Under the pieces are notes generated by a model. That model was given only the letters and a program-made list of their open reading frames with translations, ran no database searches and had not been told where the DNA came from. Positions 21,400-34,225 of a stretch of DNA of 64,000 bases are shown piece after piece. Each line of letters opens with the position of its first letter. Position 1 is the stretch's first letter. A program made the translations under genes and the position numbers. Origin of the DNA: Adiantum capillus-veneris (Eukaryota > Streptophyta > Polypodiopsida > Polypodiales > Pteridaceae); the NCBI GenBank assembly GCA_014529385.2, contig CM043956.1:60829120-60893119 (forward strand), in the 5' to 3' direction.

Positions 21400-22555
21400 C
21401 ACAAATGGAGGCTCAAGCTCCGCCATAGAGGGACTCTGATGAAGTACCCTCACACGACCCCATTGAGCCCACCATTCCACTTGCTCTCACACCGATAGAG
21501 AAAGTGAGCCTAGCCGCAGAGGTGGTACGCCTTCAAGAAACTTCCATCATCTGCAAGATTCTTGGCACTAAAGCCAACAGAGGAGAAGTGCGCGATCTTC
21601 TCTAGGCCCGCCTTCTTGCAGAGGGGGCAAGATCTTGGATGTTCAGTTCCTCGGACGTGACTACTATCAGATAGAGTGGCTACTATCAGTTCCTCGGACG
21701 TGGCTACTATTAGATAGAGTTTGAGACTTCCGAGATGGCTTCCAAGGTCATCGCGATGACCCCCTTGGCCATTCGAGCAATTTGAGCCTACTTTCGACAG
21801 GGGGGGCATGGTTTTGATCGAGCTACAGATGTTCCGATAGAGGAGGCAGGCCTTCCCATCTCCGTCTACTTTTCTTGGTTTGAGGAGGGAGTACCTGCCA
21901 CTTTTGTCCAGGATAGGCTCTGTCCTGGAGACACCTCGTACGACAGCCTCAGTAGCTGCCAAGGTGGCTGGCATCCCCTCAGTACGTCTTCTGGTTCGGG
22001 ACACCTACACTCTCCCGAAGGTCATCCTACTACCTCGGGTGAGTGGGGGTTGGTTCAATTAGAGCATGGAGTATTCGGGCCTCTCAAATCAGTGTTTCAT
22101 TTGCAGACACATGGGCCATTTGGAAAGGCCTGTCCTTGCAGGAGACCTCGACCCACAACGCATGTGCACCCTCCTAAGGCTGAGCAAGCCCAACAGTCAG
22201 ACACACAAGACGCACAGGCTGGTACCTTGATTGAGACCAGCGATCAGATAGTTGATGGCTTGCAGCAGGTGATAGACCGTTGTCGACAGGGGCGGGCTTG
22301 CCCCATCGCTCCCCCTGGTGGCCAACCTTCTTTAGCTCAGTAGCACTGGCTTCCGACTGGGAACTATTTTGACCCCCTTCAACAAGATTCACCTGAGAAG
22401 CCGCCTCCGTCCACTTCAGTTCCTCCACCTCCACCCCCTCCTCCCTCACATGCAGCCACTCCGCCTTCCCCGCCTCCTCCCCCTCCCTCACGTCCACCTT
22501 TGCCTCCCGTCCCTCCTCTCTCCTCGATGCTGCCATGCGTCTGCCGTGAGGTAAT
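21400..22555 (+). pseudogene. LINE ORF1 (DUF4283-like domain and zinc knuckle)
   Basis: Plant L1 ORF1 is an RNA-binding protein. Visible pieces in shifting frames are VVRLQETSIICKILGTKANRG near 21515-21580, IEFETSEMASKVIAM near 21715-21765, a partial knuckle CFICRHMGHLE at about 22096-22128 that loses its last Cys to a frameshift, and a proline-rich tail near 22430-22530. A local duplication (TCAGTTCCTCGGACGTG at about 21638 and 21687) adds to the disruption. Several stops make it non-functional. Confidence 0.65.
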
Positions 22556-23250
22556 CTCTTGTTAGTGCTTTCACTACGAGCCGTGTGGCTCGAGAGGGAC
22601 AACCTCACTTGAGGTCGCCTTTCTTGGTGCATACTTCTCCTTTTGCAACATTCCCTAGAGGTTTGACTAGCTTTGATATTCGCAAACGCTGGGACTTCTT
22701 CGACTATAGTTTCACTCGGTTTTTGGGTGACTCTTCTCCTGATATGGAGGAGGCTTGCTTTTGAGTCCATGTCCTCTTTCTAGCAGCTAGAGGCATTGAG
22801 GCTTGGACACATGGGTGGGTTTCTCCTTCCCGTTGTGAGGTAGGGATCTCACAGAGTGGACCCAGCACACAGTCCTTGACTGGCTCTAGACTCACGCTAC
22901 TGAGTTCTCACACCACACAGGGGACTTAGGGGTGATAGATCTAGTGCAGACACTTTGGCCTCTAGCCAAGATTAGCCTGACGCCTTCGGATGCAGTGGGT
23001 TGCAGGCATATTGTGATGCATTTGTTTGCTGACACTCAGAGCCCTCCTTGTTATGTATTTGTACATGAGGATTCTTGGACAGAGGAGGTAGCCCTTCGAG
23101 ATGCACGCTCGACTTGGGCCTAGGCGGGACAATCAGTTCTTTCGTGCTTGTCTAGAGGTCGTTCGGATGCGGATTACTCCCCATCCAAACCGGCCTCAAA
23201 GATAGCGAGGTTGCCTGTTGTGGCAGCATCTGTTTTCTCCCACTGACTCC

Positions 23251-26200
23251 ATGAGGATCATCTCATGGAATGTGCAGGGATTAGGAGGGCCCCAGTTTTA
23301 GCATCAGCGGGGTCGGCTGCATTAGGAGCTTCAGAGATGCCTTGTGGGTGGTGAGATTGACATTCTTATGCTACAGGTGCATCATCTTTGTGAGAGTCAC
23401 ATTAGACAGTGTGGTCAGCTTTTGCGTGGTCAATATGAGACATTTTGGTCACGTGGGGTATGTATGACTATTGCAGATTCCTTGCAGAAGGCCATTGTGG
23501 GCAGAGGCATTATTGTGCCAGGCAGGGCTCAGTGGATTACTATGCAGGTTCAGGGTTTCCTCATGGTCTTCCTGAACATCTACGCGCCCAGTGAAGCGAG
23601 TGCACATGCAAAGTTTTGGTCCCATATTGTAGAGTCTCTATCGCGGGCAGGGAAATGGTGCATTGGGGGTGACTTCAACATGTTGGAGGACCGTTATGAT
23701 TGGATTGGAGGTAGCCATCCTTTTGTGCATGGAGCTAAGTTGGCAGCTTGGGAGAGGTTATGTATGACTCTACGAGTTTCATATGTGTGGCAACACTCTA
23801 GCTTTGTGAGCCCTCTAGACAGCCTGGCCTTCTCTTGTTTGGACCGCAAGAGGAGTGATCTATCTTATAGATCACTTCTACACTAGTGACCACTTCTGTG
23901 ACGGGTGGGTCAGCTGGCATTCTGGCTCGGACTTCTTTTTTGGATCATGCACCAGTGATGCTCACAGTGATAGACAGACAGAGGAGGGGGAGCACGATGC
24001 TTCGCATCCTTGAGAGGGTCTTGCTAGACTCTGTGCTTAGAGAGCGAGTGGTGGATCTTTGTACAGAGGGATTAGACTTGTAGGACTCTCCTGCTGACAG
24101 GGTGGCCTTTGGACTTGCTCAGCTTAGTCGACATTTTCTCCACATGAGTCTACGACTCGCCTAGCTGCAGTGAGAGAGGAGGAGTAGCATCTCCAATGAG
24201 GCGTTGCTTCCTTGCAAAGGATTCATAAGCAGCATCGAGACAGTCCTTGGTTGGAGGAGGACTTGCAGTAGGCTCGCCAGGAGCTTGCCATCATAGAGGA
24301 GAGGCGCCAGGAGTTTGCTTTTCATCGACATGCATCTCAGTGGACCTAGGTCAGTGACAGAGTGACCGGGGCTTTCTTTGAGATAGTGGGGCCCACACAT
24401 GCGCATGCCAGGGTCAACCAGTTGAGGAGGCCTGGCGAGTCTTTTGCTTCAGAGCCTGAGGACATGCGAGGAGTTTCTACTGACTTTTACTGTGACTTGT
24501 TGTTAGCAGAGCCTCAGTTAGAGCATCAAGATGCATGCAGAGAGTAGGTTTGGGCACAGATGCCTTGTCTTGTGACTGAGGAGACGCGCCAGATCCTTGA
24601 GCTACCTCTTCAGTTAGAGGAGCTCCATGCGCCCCGTAGAGCACTTCCCCGTGGTAGCTGTCCAGGTGAGGATGGTTTGACTCCCAACTTTTTCTTGGAG
24701 TACTGGGACTTGCTTGGCTCAGATTTCTGCAGCGCTTTTCAGTATATCCTACACAAAGAAGAGATGCCTGACAGCATGAATGAGGGCCTGATTTACATCA
24801 TTCCCAAGGAGGGTGGCTCCTTGGCTGAGATTTGATAGTGGTGGCCCATCACCATCCTCAACTCAGCCTACAAAATTCTCACCAAGGCTCTGAGTTTGAG
24901 GATTCAGCCACTTCTAGAGAGCATCATACATGGGACACAGACAGGTTTTGTCAAGGACCGTAGAATCCTTGGCAACATCTTTACGTTTTGGGAGGCATCT
25001 GCCCTCACGTGCCTTTGTGGTGAGGATCTGGTGATATTTCTTCTCAATTTTGAGAAGGCCTACGATAGAGTTGACTGGGACTTTTTGGAGGGAACTCTAT
25101 GCAGGATGGGCTTCTCAGATGCATGGATCAGACCTGTGTCAGGTCTCTATAGACGGACACACGATCAGGTGCTTTTGTCAGGTGGTAGAGGAGATTGTTT
25201 CATGCTCACACATTTGGTCAGACAGGGCTGCCCTCTTGCGCCCTTCCTCTTTCTGTTCTATGCTGAGGCGATGAGCAGGTTTTTGGTTTCACAGCAGGTT
25301 GGTCTATTTGGCTTAGTGCTTCCTATTCGAGGAGATGAGCTATTGGATGCTGAGTTTGTAGATGACTCAGCCTTGTACTTGGACAGCCAAGAGGCCAACC
25401 TTCACAGGTGTAAGCAGGCTCTTGAGACCTTTTGTTGTGCATTAGGCGCACTGATCAACTGGAGAAAGACAATGGATTTCTCGGTTGGTAGTGCTCCTAC
25501 GCTGATTGGCTGCCAGGTGAGGGTTTCAGATAGATTTTCCCAGATTGTAGTTTGGTACTTGGGCTATCAGGTTGGCTTGGACTTGTTTCTTGAGCAGCAG
25601 ATTGCTCCCCTCCTCCTGTCCATCAGGAGGAAGCTGCTACATTGGAGTTTCACATGACTTTCTCTGGCATGCAGAGTTGTAGTGGCTAACCAGGTGTTGT
25701 TGGCTACTATGTGGTGCATCACTTCTTGTTGGATCTTTTTGAGTTCCTGCATCAGCCAGGTAGAGAGGTTGATCAGGAACTTCCTTTGGTTAGGGCGTGA
25801 CACTCATATAGCCCGGGCCAAAGTGGCCTAGCAGGTCATCATTCTTCCTTGTTCTCACGGAGGGTTGAGGATCATAGACCCAGCACAGCAGAGCAGAGCC
25901 CTTCTTGGGAAGTTTGTTGTTAGAGGATTACTTCCAGGGGAGAAGTCCTGGAAGGAGTTTTTGCTTCAGTAGCTTAGTGCTAGAGTACCTCAGGCTAGAG
26001 ATCCCTGGCGACCTTCGACCAGATGGATTTTGACAGAGATGCACAAAGTTGGCCTGAGCAGGAGGCTAGAGGACTGCTTCGCTGTGAGTCTACTCCGTTC
26101 TTGGGTGCAGCTGTGGAGAGGACTGGAGCAACATCAGCCTACTTACAGGGAGTAGCGCCTGAGACAGCCCCTGGTTTGGAACCCCATGGTTAGCACTCAG

Positions 26201-27460
26201 AGAGGCCACTTGGTTGGTAGTATGCCTCATGTTTCTTGGGGTCCCATGGTAGAGGGTCCAACATGCACTTTAGGTGATTGGCTATAATTTTCAGGCTTAT
26301 CAGAGGAGCTTCAAAGCATCTAGCTACAGGGCATGAGAGGGGTGTAGAACATGTGTCAGGACATAACAAAGGTAGTACCAGCTGATGAGTGGCTCACACT
26401 TCTCGCGTCAGCAGTGCCCAGATGGATGGGGGTGTTCACGCGACTGGAGGTTCTCATCGCAGTTTTGACTTGTTTCGAGACTGTACCCTCCTTGTTTTTT
26501 GAGCTACAGGGTGAGGGTCCCTTACACCGAGTTGCAGTAGAGGCCCCACAGGTGGCAGAGTGATATTTTTAGGGGATCTGAGTTGTGGGCATCTCTGGGA
26601 GGACTTGTGTCATAGATCTTGACCCTACAGCTCTTGAGACTGGCCACTGGAGACTGTGGGCTTGAGAGAGTTTTCCACTGGCATGAGTGTAGTGGGATCT
26701 TGGAGAGTGGTTTTGGAGGGACCCTTTCTCCTTAGTTGACCATCCAGGTGTCCCTTTCTTTTAGTACACTGTCCGACTGGGATGACACATACTAGCAGCA
26801 CGGAGAGAGGCTCGTCTTGCTGCAACACCTCATTCGGAGGAGGAGGGTCTCACAGATGAGTTCTTGTTAGCTTTTTGCGAGAGGTTGTGGGACTCCAGAC
26901 AGCCGTGGTGAGTCACTTTGTTCCAGTGGCTGGTTGCACATCGAGCTACAGCAGTTGGGAGCTGGCCATTACATAGTGGTCTCTAGGCAGCATGTGCAGC
27001 TTATGACCATCCAGTGGAGAGTCAATGCCATTGTCTTTGGGATTGTCCTTTGCCATAGGTTTGCATTTGTGTCCTTCGGCTGATGCTAGCTCTATCCACG
27101 GTCCGGCAGTACACTTGCTTGGTCCACTCTCATGGGCCCAACACTTCAGTTTGAGCTATCGTTCACCAACAGGATGATAGTGATGCAGGGGTGTCAACCT
27201 ACACTCCAGCCTGCTATAGAGCTTGCTCCACAGGAGTGGTTCAGTGAGAGAGAGGAGTGTTGGGAGCTCATTTGCGGCCTAACACTTTGGTTCATCTCGC
27301 GGGCCGGTTGCTTTTGCATCTTTGAGGCTCGCTCTATACCACCACCAAAGACTGTTCGAGATCTTTGGCTAGAGCTGATCTATACTCTAAGAGGACAGTT
27401 CGAGAGACTCCAAGGCAGCTTCGACCGCATGCGGGAGTGCAGAGAGGCTTTCCTTTGACT
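23251..27460 (+). pseudogene. LINE ORF2 (AP-endonuclease and reverse transcriptase)
   Basis: Starts MRIISWNVQGLGG at 23251, the endonuclease first strand. Further motifs are ILMLQVHH (normally LQE; the catalytic Glu is Val here), LNIYAPSE, CIGGDFNMLED and DHAPVML. The reverse transcriptase lies mainly in 24896-25657: KALSLRIQPLL, QTGFVKDRRI, LLNFEKAYDRVDW (motif A, with Asn at 25046-25048 where Asp is catalytic), RQGCPLAPFLF and FVDDSALYL with both Asp present. Downstream, LRNFLWLGR-like and WNP-type segments to about 27460 fit the zf-RVT end. Many stops and frame changes. The enzyme cannot be active. Confidence 0.85.
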
Positions 27461-27711
27461 CTGGCGCCTTGGGCCTTTGTTCACCATGGTCCAAGGTGTG
27501 CTGAGATGGCACTATCGCCCACCTGTGTGGCTCTTTCCTCCTCCCATCTCTTGATTTAGCCTCATTGTACATATGTTGTTTTTCATTGGGAGAGTCTCCC
27601 CCTTATGATTGTTGTAGTCCTCTCTAGCAGAGGTGGTTGTAGCCCCATGGGTAGTTTCATTAACTAATAGAAGGATCTGTTTCTCGGAAAAAAAATTGCT
27701 TGCAAAGCAAG

Positions 27712-27830
27712 TTGTTCCCTTTAAGCATGTTCACGTGTGTATTCAAATATAACGAATGTGCCAATTGTAAATGTTTTCTATTTCTCATTGAATTTGTAGT
27801 CATTTATTCAAAACAAGTGATGCAATACAG
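27712..27830. repeat. Right arm of the long imperfect hairpin
   Basis: Inverted partner of 20880-20973, starting straight after the LINE's target duplication. The near-exact core is CTATTTCTCATTGAATTTGT at about 27778-27797. Confidence 0.8.
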
Positions 27831-27844
27831 AGTTTAGATAACTC

Positions 27845-28265
27845 AACACCTTATCTCTGACTTTGCAGACCACCATGTAGCATTGTAGGGAGGGCTTAAT
27901 ACAATTGCACTCACTGCCTTTGGCTATGTAGACCAACGTGTTGCACCATAAAGAGGGCTTAAGAAGTGACACTTATTTGCGTACAATGAAGTAACTAATC
28001 TTACCCAAAATCATTCATTACAACATTGTTGACAAGTATAAGTTGGGTGCCATTTGTGCACATCTTGTATTTCTGACTGAGTTTGTAATCGATCGTTTTG
28101 GACAAGGCCACATGCTTTACTTCATATTCCAAATAAGTGTATATGTTTGTCTTATCTTTGATTGTGCAGACCACCATGTTGCACCGCAGGGAAGACCGTG
28201 ATTTAAATATACACCTTGTCCTTGACTGTGCAGACCTCCTTGTTGCATTATAGGGAGGGTTTTGT
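27845..28265 (+). repeat. Minisatellite array, right part, with a second hairpin
   Basis: Units with (G/T)TGCAGACCACCATGT(A/T)GCA, then GTAGGGAGGG. Between units, 27970-28140 holds another imperfect inverted repeat: ACACTTATTTG...AATGAAGTA on the left and TACTTCATATTCCAAATAAGTGT on the right. This second hairpin is related in sequence to the one split by the LINE, so the array appears to alternate short units with hairpins. Confidence 0.75.
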
Positions 28266-28269
28266 CTTT

Positions 28270-29082
28270 TAAGCTTTTCAGGTTTTCATTTTGAATTACT
28301 TACATCAGTGTAGGTCTTTTTATGTTTATGTTTTGTTATCATTTATGTTTATGACATTTTCATGCATTCACATTTAACTTTACTTCTCTAATGTGCTTTT
28401 CATAATTCTAACCATGGTAGAGACAAAGTTGTCGCATGCTTATCATAAACTTGTTATTGATGCTCTTGTACTCTATCTATATCATGTTTCAAAGGATCAT
28501 CTACGACGAGCATTTTATCTGGCAGGCATCAAAGTTTGAGGACTTCATTACAAGGCTTGTGAGACACTGTTTCACCAAGCTTGAAGCTTTATTTGCTTCG
28601 GCGCAATTTGACCTCATGCTAACAAATGGATTCATGCATGTAACAATCAAGCAACTCTTAGGACAGATTGTCAAGGCATTTTAGAGCATCCAACATCCTG
28701 AGATGAAGACTGTCCCACTGGATTCTAGATCAAATGCAACTAATTTCACATCTGCATTTAGAGATTAAGGGCAAAACCAGACAAGAAGACTCCTCCAAAC
28801 GTCCAAGGACTGAAGAGGAAGGTTCAATTGCCCATGAAGCAATAGTTGAATTCATAGTCCAATTATATTTCGATCAAACTACTAAGAAATTAATTGATAC
28901 GATGACTTTGCTAATGTGGCACCGCATTATACGTTCGTTTAATTGATGGTGTTGTATAATACACCCGATTAAAGTGTATTATAGGTACCCTGTATAATGT
29001 ACAATGCAACTTAGATGTCGAGACATGTGGATCCAGTCTCCACGTGGATGATGTGGGAGCCCATGGTTAGGATTGACATACC
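28270..29082. other. No recognised gene
   Basis: Two short plus-strand frames (28436-28684 and 28734-28946) have plausible composition but match no family I know. They may be remnants of an unidentified transposon. Confidence 0.3.
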
Positions 29083-29087
29083 CATAC

Positions 29088-29357
<270 letters not shown>

Positions 29358-29359
29358 AT

Positions 29360-29371
29360 TGGTATCAGAGC
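29360..29371 (+). promoter_or_regulatory. Primer-binding site, initiator tRNA-Met
   Basis: TGGTATCAGAGC two bases after the LTR end. Confidence 0.9.
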
Positions 29372-30805
29372 AGTGGTGACCGCGGAGAGCACGACGGCTT
29401 TGACAGCTTCGAGACGATAGCTCGCTCGCTCTCGACGGTGGAGTTCGATCGTGGAGTTTCACGGAGAGAGATTTTAGCTTGAGGAGCATTGTCTTTGGAG
29501 CAATAGGAGCTTGGTGTGGTCAAGCTTGGTCGAGGAGGCGGTTGCGGCTTCCTTGGTGAGAGGAGCTTTTGAGCTCAGTGGAGCTCGTTAGAGAAGTGCT
29601 CGGCGGAGGAGAGCTTGACATTCGAGTGCTTGGATGCTGTTGTGGCAGAGCTCTTGCGTTGGAGCTTGCATTGAGAGGACATTGCATCACGCAGAGTGGA
29701 GCAGGAGCAGGTTCAAGACTGTGTGCAGCTCGTTTTTGCCATTTTCGGGCTCTAAAACGCAGTTTTTTGCGTAGCTCCGTCATACAGAGTCAGATCTACA
29801 TGATCCAGGAGTCTAGGTCAGGGTTTTGGCACGCTCCGGACGCGATGGTGATGTCCATTTGCTGAAATTATGCTTTGAATTACAGCAGGTACAGCAGCAG
29901 GTTTATTTGTGCACTTTTGGGTCCCAAAAACACTGTTTTTGGTATATCTCACACACACGGAGTATTTTCTGCAGCAACCAGCAAATTCACAGGTGTACAC
30001 AAGTTTTTGGATATGCATTTGTCCAGAGAGCCACTCATGTGAGAGTGAGCTATGTTGCCATGGTCTTGGCGGTTTATGTACGCCATATATGGATTTGTGT
30101 ATTTGTTTATGGCTGAGATTATTTGAGATTTGGCTCAATTTATAGAAGAAACTCTGTTGGATTTTAGCCAGGTTCTCGCCATAGCTTCTACGTATCCGTA
30201 GGTTGCTCTTTGACAGTTTAGTGGTTGAGTTTACTCCCACTTTGACAGGTGATTTTCAGTCATCATTTGGTTGGAGTTTGGAGTCACTTGTGTATGCCCT
30301 TGTGTGTCGTATTTCGCATTGCGCATAGCGACAGATCTTGCAAGGTTTTGCAAAATGTTGCTATAGTTATCTGGCAGACATTTTGTCATCGATTGAAAGG
30401 TATTTTGGCAGCAATCATCACTCACATGTATGTCATTTGAGGTGCCGTTGAGTGGTACTCCGGCAAGAGCGGGTATGCTCATATGTATGACTTTGAGAGG
30501 TGATTCCGGTCGAGTTTATTCCCGGATTGGCCATTGTGGCATATATTATTGTCTCTTTGAGGTTTGCTGTTGAGATTTTTGCTCCAGTTACAAAGGAGAC
30601 TCTGCCAAAATTTTGTCAGATATTTATGCGCGATTAAGTCATATTGACTTGTGATTTTGTGCAAGGTTTTGCACGGTTATTGGTGCAACTTTGCATCAGG
30701 TTTTGACCCATATTTTGCAGACTTTTGTTGATGCGATTCGAGCCAGTTTAGGGTTGATTTGGTTGACATTTGCTACTCATTGTTGGTTGCTCTTTTGCGA
30801 GCATT

Positions 30806-32659
30806 ATGGCTGATTTTTCATTTGACTTCCAGTGTTATGGTCTGACACAGTTTGATGGTGCAGATTTTGTTGCTTGGAAGGAGCATATGCTTGTTGCATT
30901 GGCGGATTTGGGGCAGGATAAACCCTTGCATGGTTTATCGGCGAAGCCCAAGTCTATGCGTGATGATGATTGGCAGGATCTTGATGAGTTAGCAATGTCT
31001 ACGATTCGTTTGCATCTGGTTGAGTCTATTGACTGGCAGGTCTCGAGGGAGACTACAACTCATGCTTTATGGTAGAGTTTACATGCTATGTACGCGTCAT
31101 CCATGTCTACAAGGAAGTCTAGTCCCACTTCTATGTCCATGGGAGAGATTGGTCCCACACGCAAGTCTCGACGGCATAGAGACTTGACATGTTGGCATTG
31201 TGGACATAGAGGGCACATTAGGCGTCGATGTTTCAGGCGTTTGAGACAACGGAGGCGACAGATGCGTGATGCAGATTTGGGCATGACAGATGCTAGTGAG
31301 ATCAGTACGGTGGTTATTGAGTATGCTTGTGACGGCGATGTCACATTTACATCTAGCTTGTCTTCAGACGATCTTATGTCTACGGATTGCATATCGGATT
31401 GCACATTGTCTTCACATTGGTTACTAGTTTCAGATGCTACTTTCCATGTCACGTCGCATCGTGAGTGGTTTAGCACGTTTTCTAGTGGGAGACTTGGTTG
31501 TGTGCACATGGCTGATGGTGCTGTGTATGACATTGAGGGTACATGAGATGTATGTTTGTCCTTGCCCAGTGGTATGAGATTTACCCTGCGTCATGTGCGT
31601 TATGTGCCAGATCTAAGACGGGATTTGATCTCAGTCAGACAGTTACGGGATAGTGGATGTCAGATTTCGCTACGAGAGCGAGATTTTGTGATGCATTTGG
31701 GTTCGCTAGTGATTGCGAGAGGTTCCAGGAGTGGTACAGGTTACCCATTGCATGTGGATCACGGGAGAGACGGTGTTGTCTCTGTGATCACACAGCCAGG
31801 TAGACAGCGAGAGAGCAGGCGAGTCTCTTTTGCTTATGGGTTGCAGGATGCTTTGCATGGAGTGCAGAGTAGTGAGCTCGTTGTGCACACAATTGGGGCA
31901 CGACTTGAGCAGTCACACAGAGAGGTGAAAGAGTCAGACATGCATGCTTTGTTAGTGACTGAGCAAAGCAGAGAGTCAGTTGTGCGAGATACTTCTATGC
32001 AGGATAGACAGGTAGAGCGGTCTTGCTCTAGTGAGTCATGACAGGAGGACGTTGTGCAAGAGTCTATGAATACGGAGTTAGAGCATGAGAGCTCTAGTGA
32101 GTCACAACAGATTCAGTGGTCATGTTTGCAGTGGATGATTGCAGAGGAGACTGAGATGTCAGCGATTATGCAGTCATTCCTTTCTATGCTCGACAGTGAG
32201 CATGGGGATATAGTTGTGCAGGATATGTCTTCCAGCAGACACCTAGAGCAGCTGGTTTGCTCTGAGGTTGCACGACAGGTTGATGCGTCTTTTACGGACA
32301 GTCAGGAGATGCATGTGGCTGACACACCTTGTTAGTCAGAGATGCCTATTGCCAGGGATATATATGTTGATGCATGCTCCGTAGAGCTAGCAGGGCCCGC
32401 TAGCATTGCATCGGCATTCGGTGGTCTCATGTATGAGATGTTGATCTTGAGACCGGATATCGCAGTTGCAGTGGGAGCATTTGTAGTTGGGGTTGTCAGT
32501 CGTTTGTTGACTGATGATGGCATAGTGCATGAGGGAGATATGCAGGTATTGCGTACATACTTGCAGTACGTGTGCGATACGTCTGGTGGTGTATGGACTT
32601 ACACGGGAGCAGGACAACCGGATGCACACGATCACAGCCAGTCAGTGGCCATCGGTTGA
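30806..32659 (+). pseudogene. Compressed copia gag-pol frame with four stops
   Basis: One reading frame of 618 codons runs from ATG 30806 to 32659 and is broken only by stops at 31073, 31544, 32039 and 32333. It opens MADFSFDFQ, with GADFVAWKEHMLVAL and STIRLHLVESI matching copia Gag. The knuckle CWHCGHRGHIRRRC is at about 31190-31231. A protease-like LVSDATFHVTSHREWF (the catalytic DSG is not intact) and the downstream HVRYVPDLRRDLISVRQL follow. After a large deletion come LMYEMLILRPDIAVAVG and GVVSRLL, from the end of copia RT. Integrase and the YVDD motif are absent. The 1.4-kb leader before 30806 holds an ACTCTGCC motif near 30599. Confidence 0.8.
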
Positions 32660-32738
32660 GAGCGGTTTTCTCTCGCCTTTTGTAGTCTTTAGACTAGGTT
32701 CTCTTGCTTAAAGGCACAGTCGCCTTTAAGTGGGAGGT

Positions 32739-32926
32739 TGTTGGGGTATAGGCGCATGTGCCTTGCCCGACCCCCCAGAGTCTGGGCGCCCACTAACTTG
32801 TATACCTTATACATATCATAAGTGTATAGGGGTCTGCTCACTCTTTGAGTCTCCCCACCCACATCGTGTGTGTCTCCTTCTCTCTCTCTCTCACTCTCCG
32901 TCTGTGGTGCTCCCCGATCCCCTTCA
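32739..32926 (+). repeat. 3' LTR of the deleted copia
   Basis: 188 bp, preceded by the polypurine tract and followed by the CATAC duplication. It has a short CT tract at 32879-32892. Confidence 0.93.
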
Positions 32927-32931
32927 CATAC

Positions 32932-33420
32932 GTGGATTTTTCTCAGGGAGTATTTGATGCATATGGCACTAAGGTGCCTTCCATGGATAGATTGGCAGAG
33001 GTTACATTGAGCGTTGATACAGATGAAAGAGATAGACTAGTAGGTATCATGCATGTATCATCAACCATTAGGAGTGTCATGTGTGACCTTTTAGTGTCAC
33101 GACTCAAGATAGCAGCTACAACGAGAGTATTTACAGCTGGGGTTGTCAACCATGCAATGACTAACACTAGCACGATGCATCATGGATCTATGCATGTAAT
33201 TATCGGATACATGTGGGATGTACATGCACACTCTAAAGGAGGTATACGCTTTTGCATATTGCTAGAGTTTGTACCAAGTGATGCATGCATTTTGAAAGAG
33301 TGGGTTTTGTTTGAGAGAGTCTCTCACAAATCATTGTATATTCTACTAGGTCCTATAGTAGATCCACTTATCGACACACTTGCCTTTAAGTGTGAGGTTG
33401 TTATGATAAAGGCAGTATGC
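32932..33420 (+). pseudogene. Remnant of an older copia RT/RNase H end
   Basis: The frame reads RVFTAGVVNHAMTN and, upstream, STIRSVMCDLL, in the same order as SAVGSLMYAM and FAVGVVSRYMSN of the intact copia at 60 kb. At about 33380-33405, GCCTTTAAGTGTGAGG followed by TTGTTATGATAAAGG looks like a polypurine tract and LTR start. It lies directly after the CATAC duplication, so the deleted copia probably landed in or beside this older copy. This is an inference from weak similarity. Confidence 0.5.
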
Positions 33421-33479
33421 CTCACCAATGTGTCTTGCTACTTATCTCATACTTTATTCATTGTAGAGATATATGAATA

Positions 33480-34225
33480 AGGGGCTCCTGTCAATTGTGA
33501 GGTTGAATCCACCCATCTCTATGTGCTATCTCCTTCACTGCACACCACGTACACACGGTGCACCCTCACACTCAAGGTCCTTTCACATGTCACCCATTGC
33601 ACTTTCATTCTAAAAAATTGACCATTTCTAAAATTTGAACCACAACTAAAACTTATAAGTGAATTCTTTCAACTGCAAATCCAAGAAAAACCTATCACCA
33701 AATTTAATTTTGGTCTACTCAAAAGAGAGAAAACAAAAAGAGTAGAAGGACCAAGATTACGAAGATTGTTGAAAGGTGTGTCTCAGGGCCTTAGGGTGCC
33801 AAAAGGGTGAAGCAACTTTCAAAAGTGCCAATGCAATTAGTTTAAAGTGCATCTCAGGACTATAGGGTGCTAAAAGGATGATGCAAGCTTTAGATGCAAA
33901 TAGAATTCTTTTTTAAATCAATGTGCTTTTACGAAGCTAAAATAAAGTAGCAATGGATTTTAGCCTCCAAAAGTGCACAAGAATGCCAGCTAAAAGGGAG
34001 ATGTGGGATAGCTTGAACATGGCTGGAGGACCCCTAATTATCTATGGACACACACATCTTGAGTAGGAGTGGTGGATACTCCTCAAGAGGAAAGTGCCGG
34101 ATAAAGAAGTAAAGGTCAAGTTCAGAAGTAATTGAACTACCAAATGGAGTCCTAGTGAGACTATTTTTGAAATATCTCAAGGTAAAGAGTCAATCTCTTT
34201 AAACAGCCCACTAGATGGACAAGAG
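33480..34225. other. No recognisable gene
   Basis: AT-rich sequence without supported coding content or clear repeats. Confidence 0.4.

Larger units (their letters stand above)
20989..27696 (+). mobile_element. Full-length but inactive L1-type LINE
   Basis: A 6.7-kb non-LTR element ending in a short A8 tail at 27688-27695. It is flanked by 15-bp direct duplications TGCTTGCATAGCAAG (20974-20988) and TGCTTGCAAAGCAAG (27697-27711) that differ at one base. Order: CT/GC-rich 5' region with a C20 run (21251-21270), ORF1 with knuckle and proline-rich tail, AP-endonuclease, reverse transcriptase, and a C-terminal zf-RVT-like part. All reading frames contain stops or shifts. The duplications and tail are seen directly; the L1 class rests on the endonuclease-RT order and motifs. 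Confidence 0.92.

Noticed and set aside
22174-22770. 198-codon minus-strand frame
   Set aside because: It is the opposite strand of the proline-rich LINE ORF1 region and shows no domain.
28436-28946. Two short plus frames as host genes
   Set aside because: No recognised domain, no start or splice context, and they lie between repeats; kept only as an unassigned interval.
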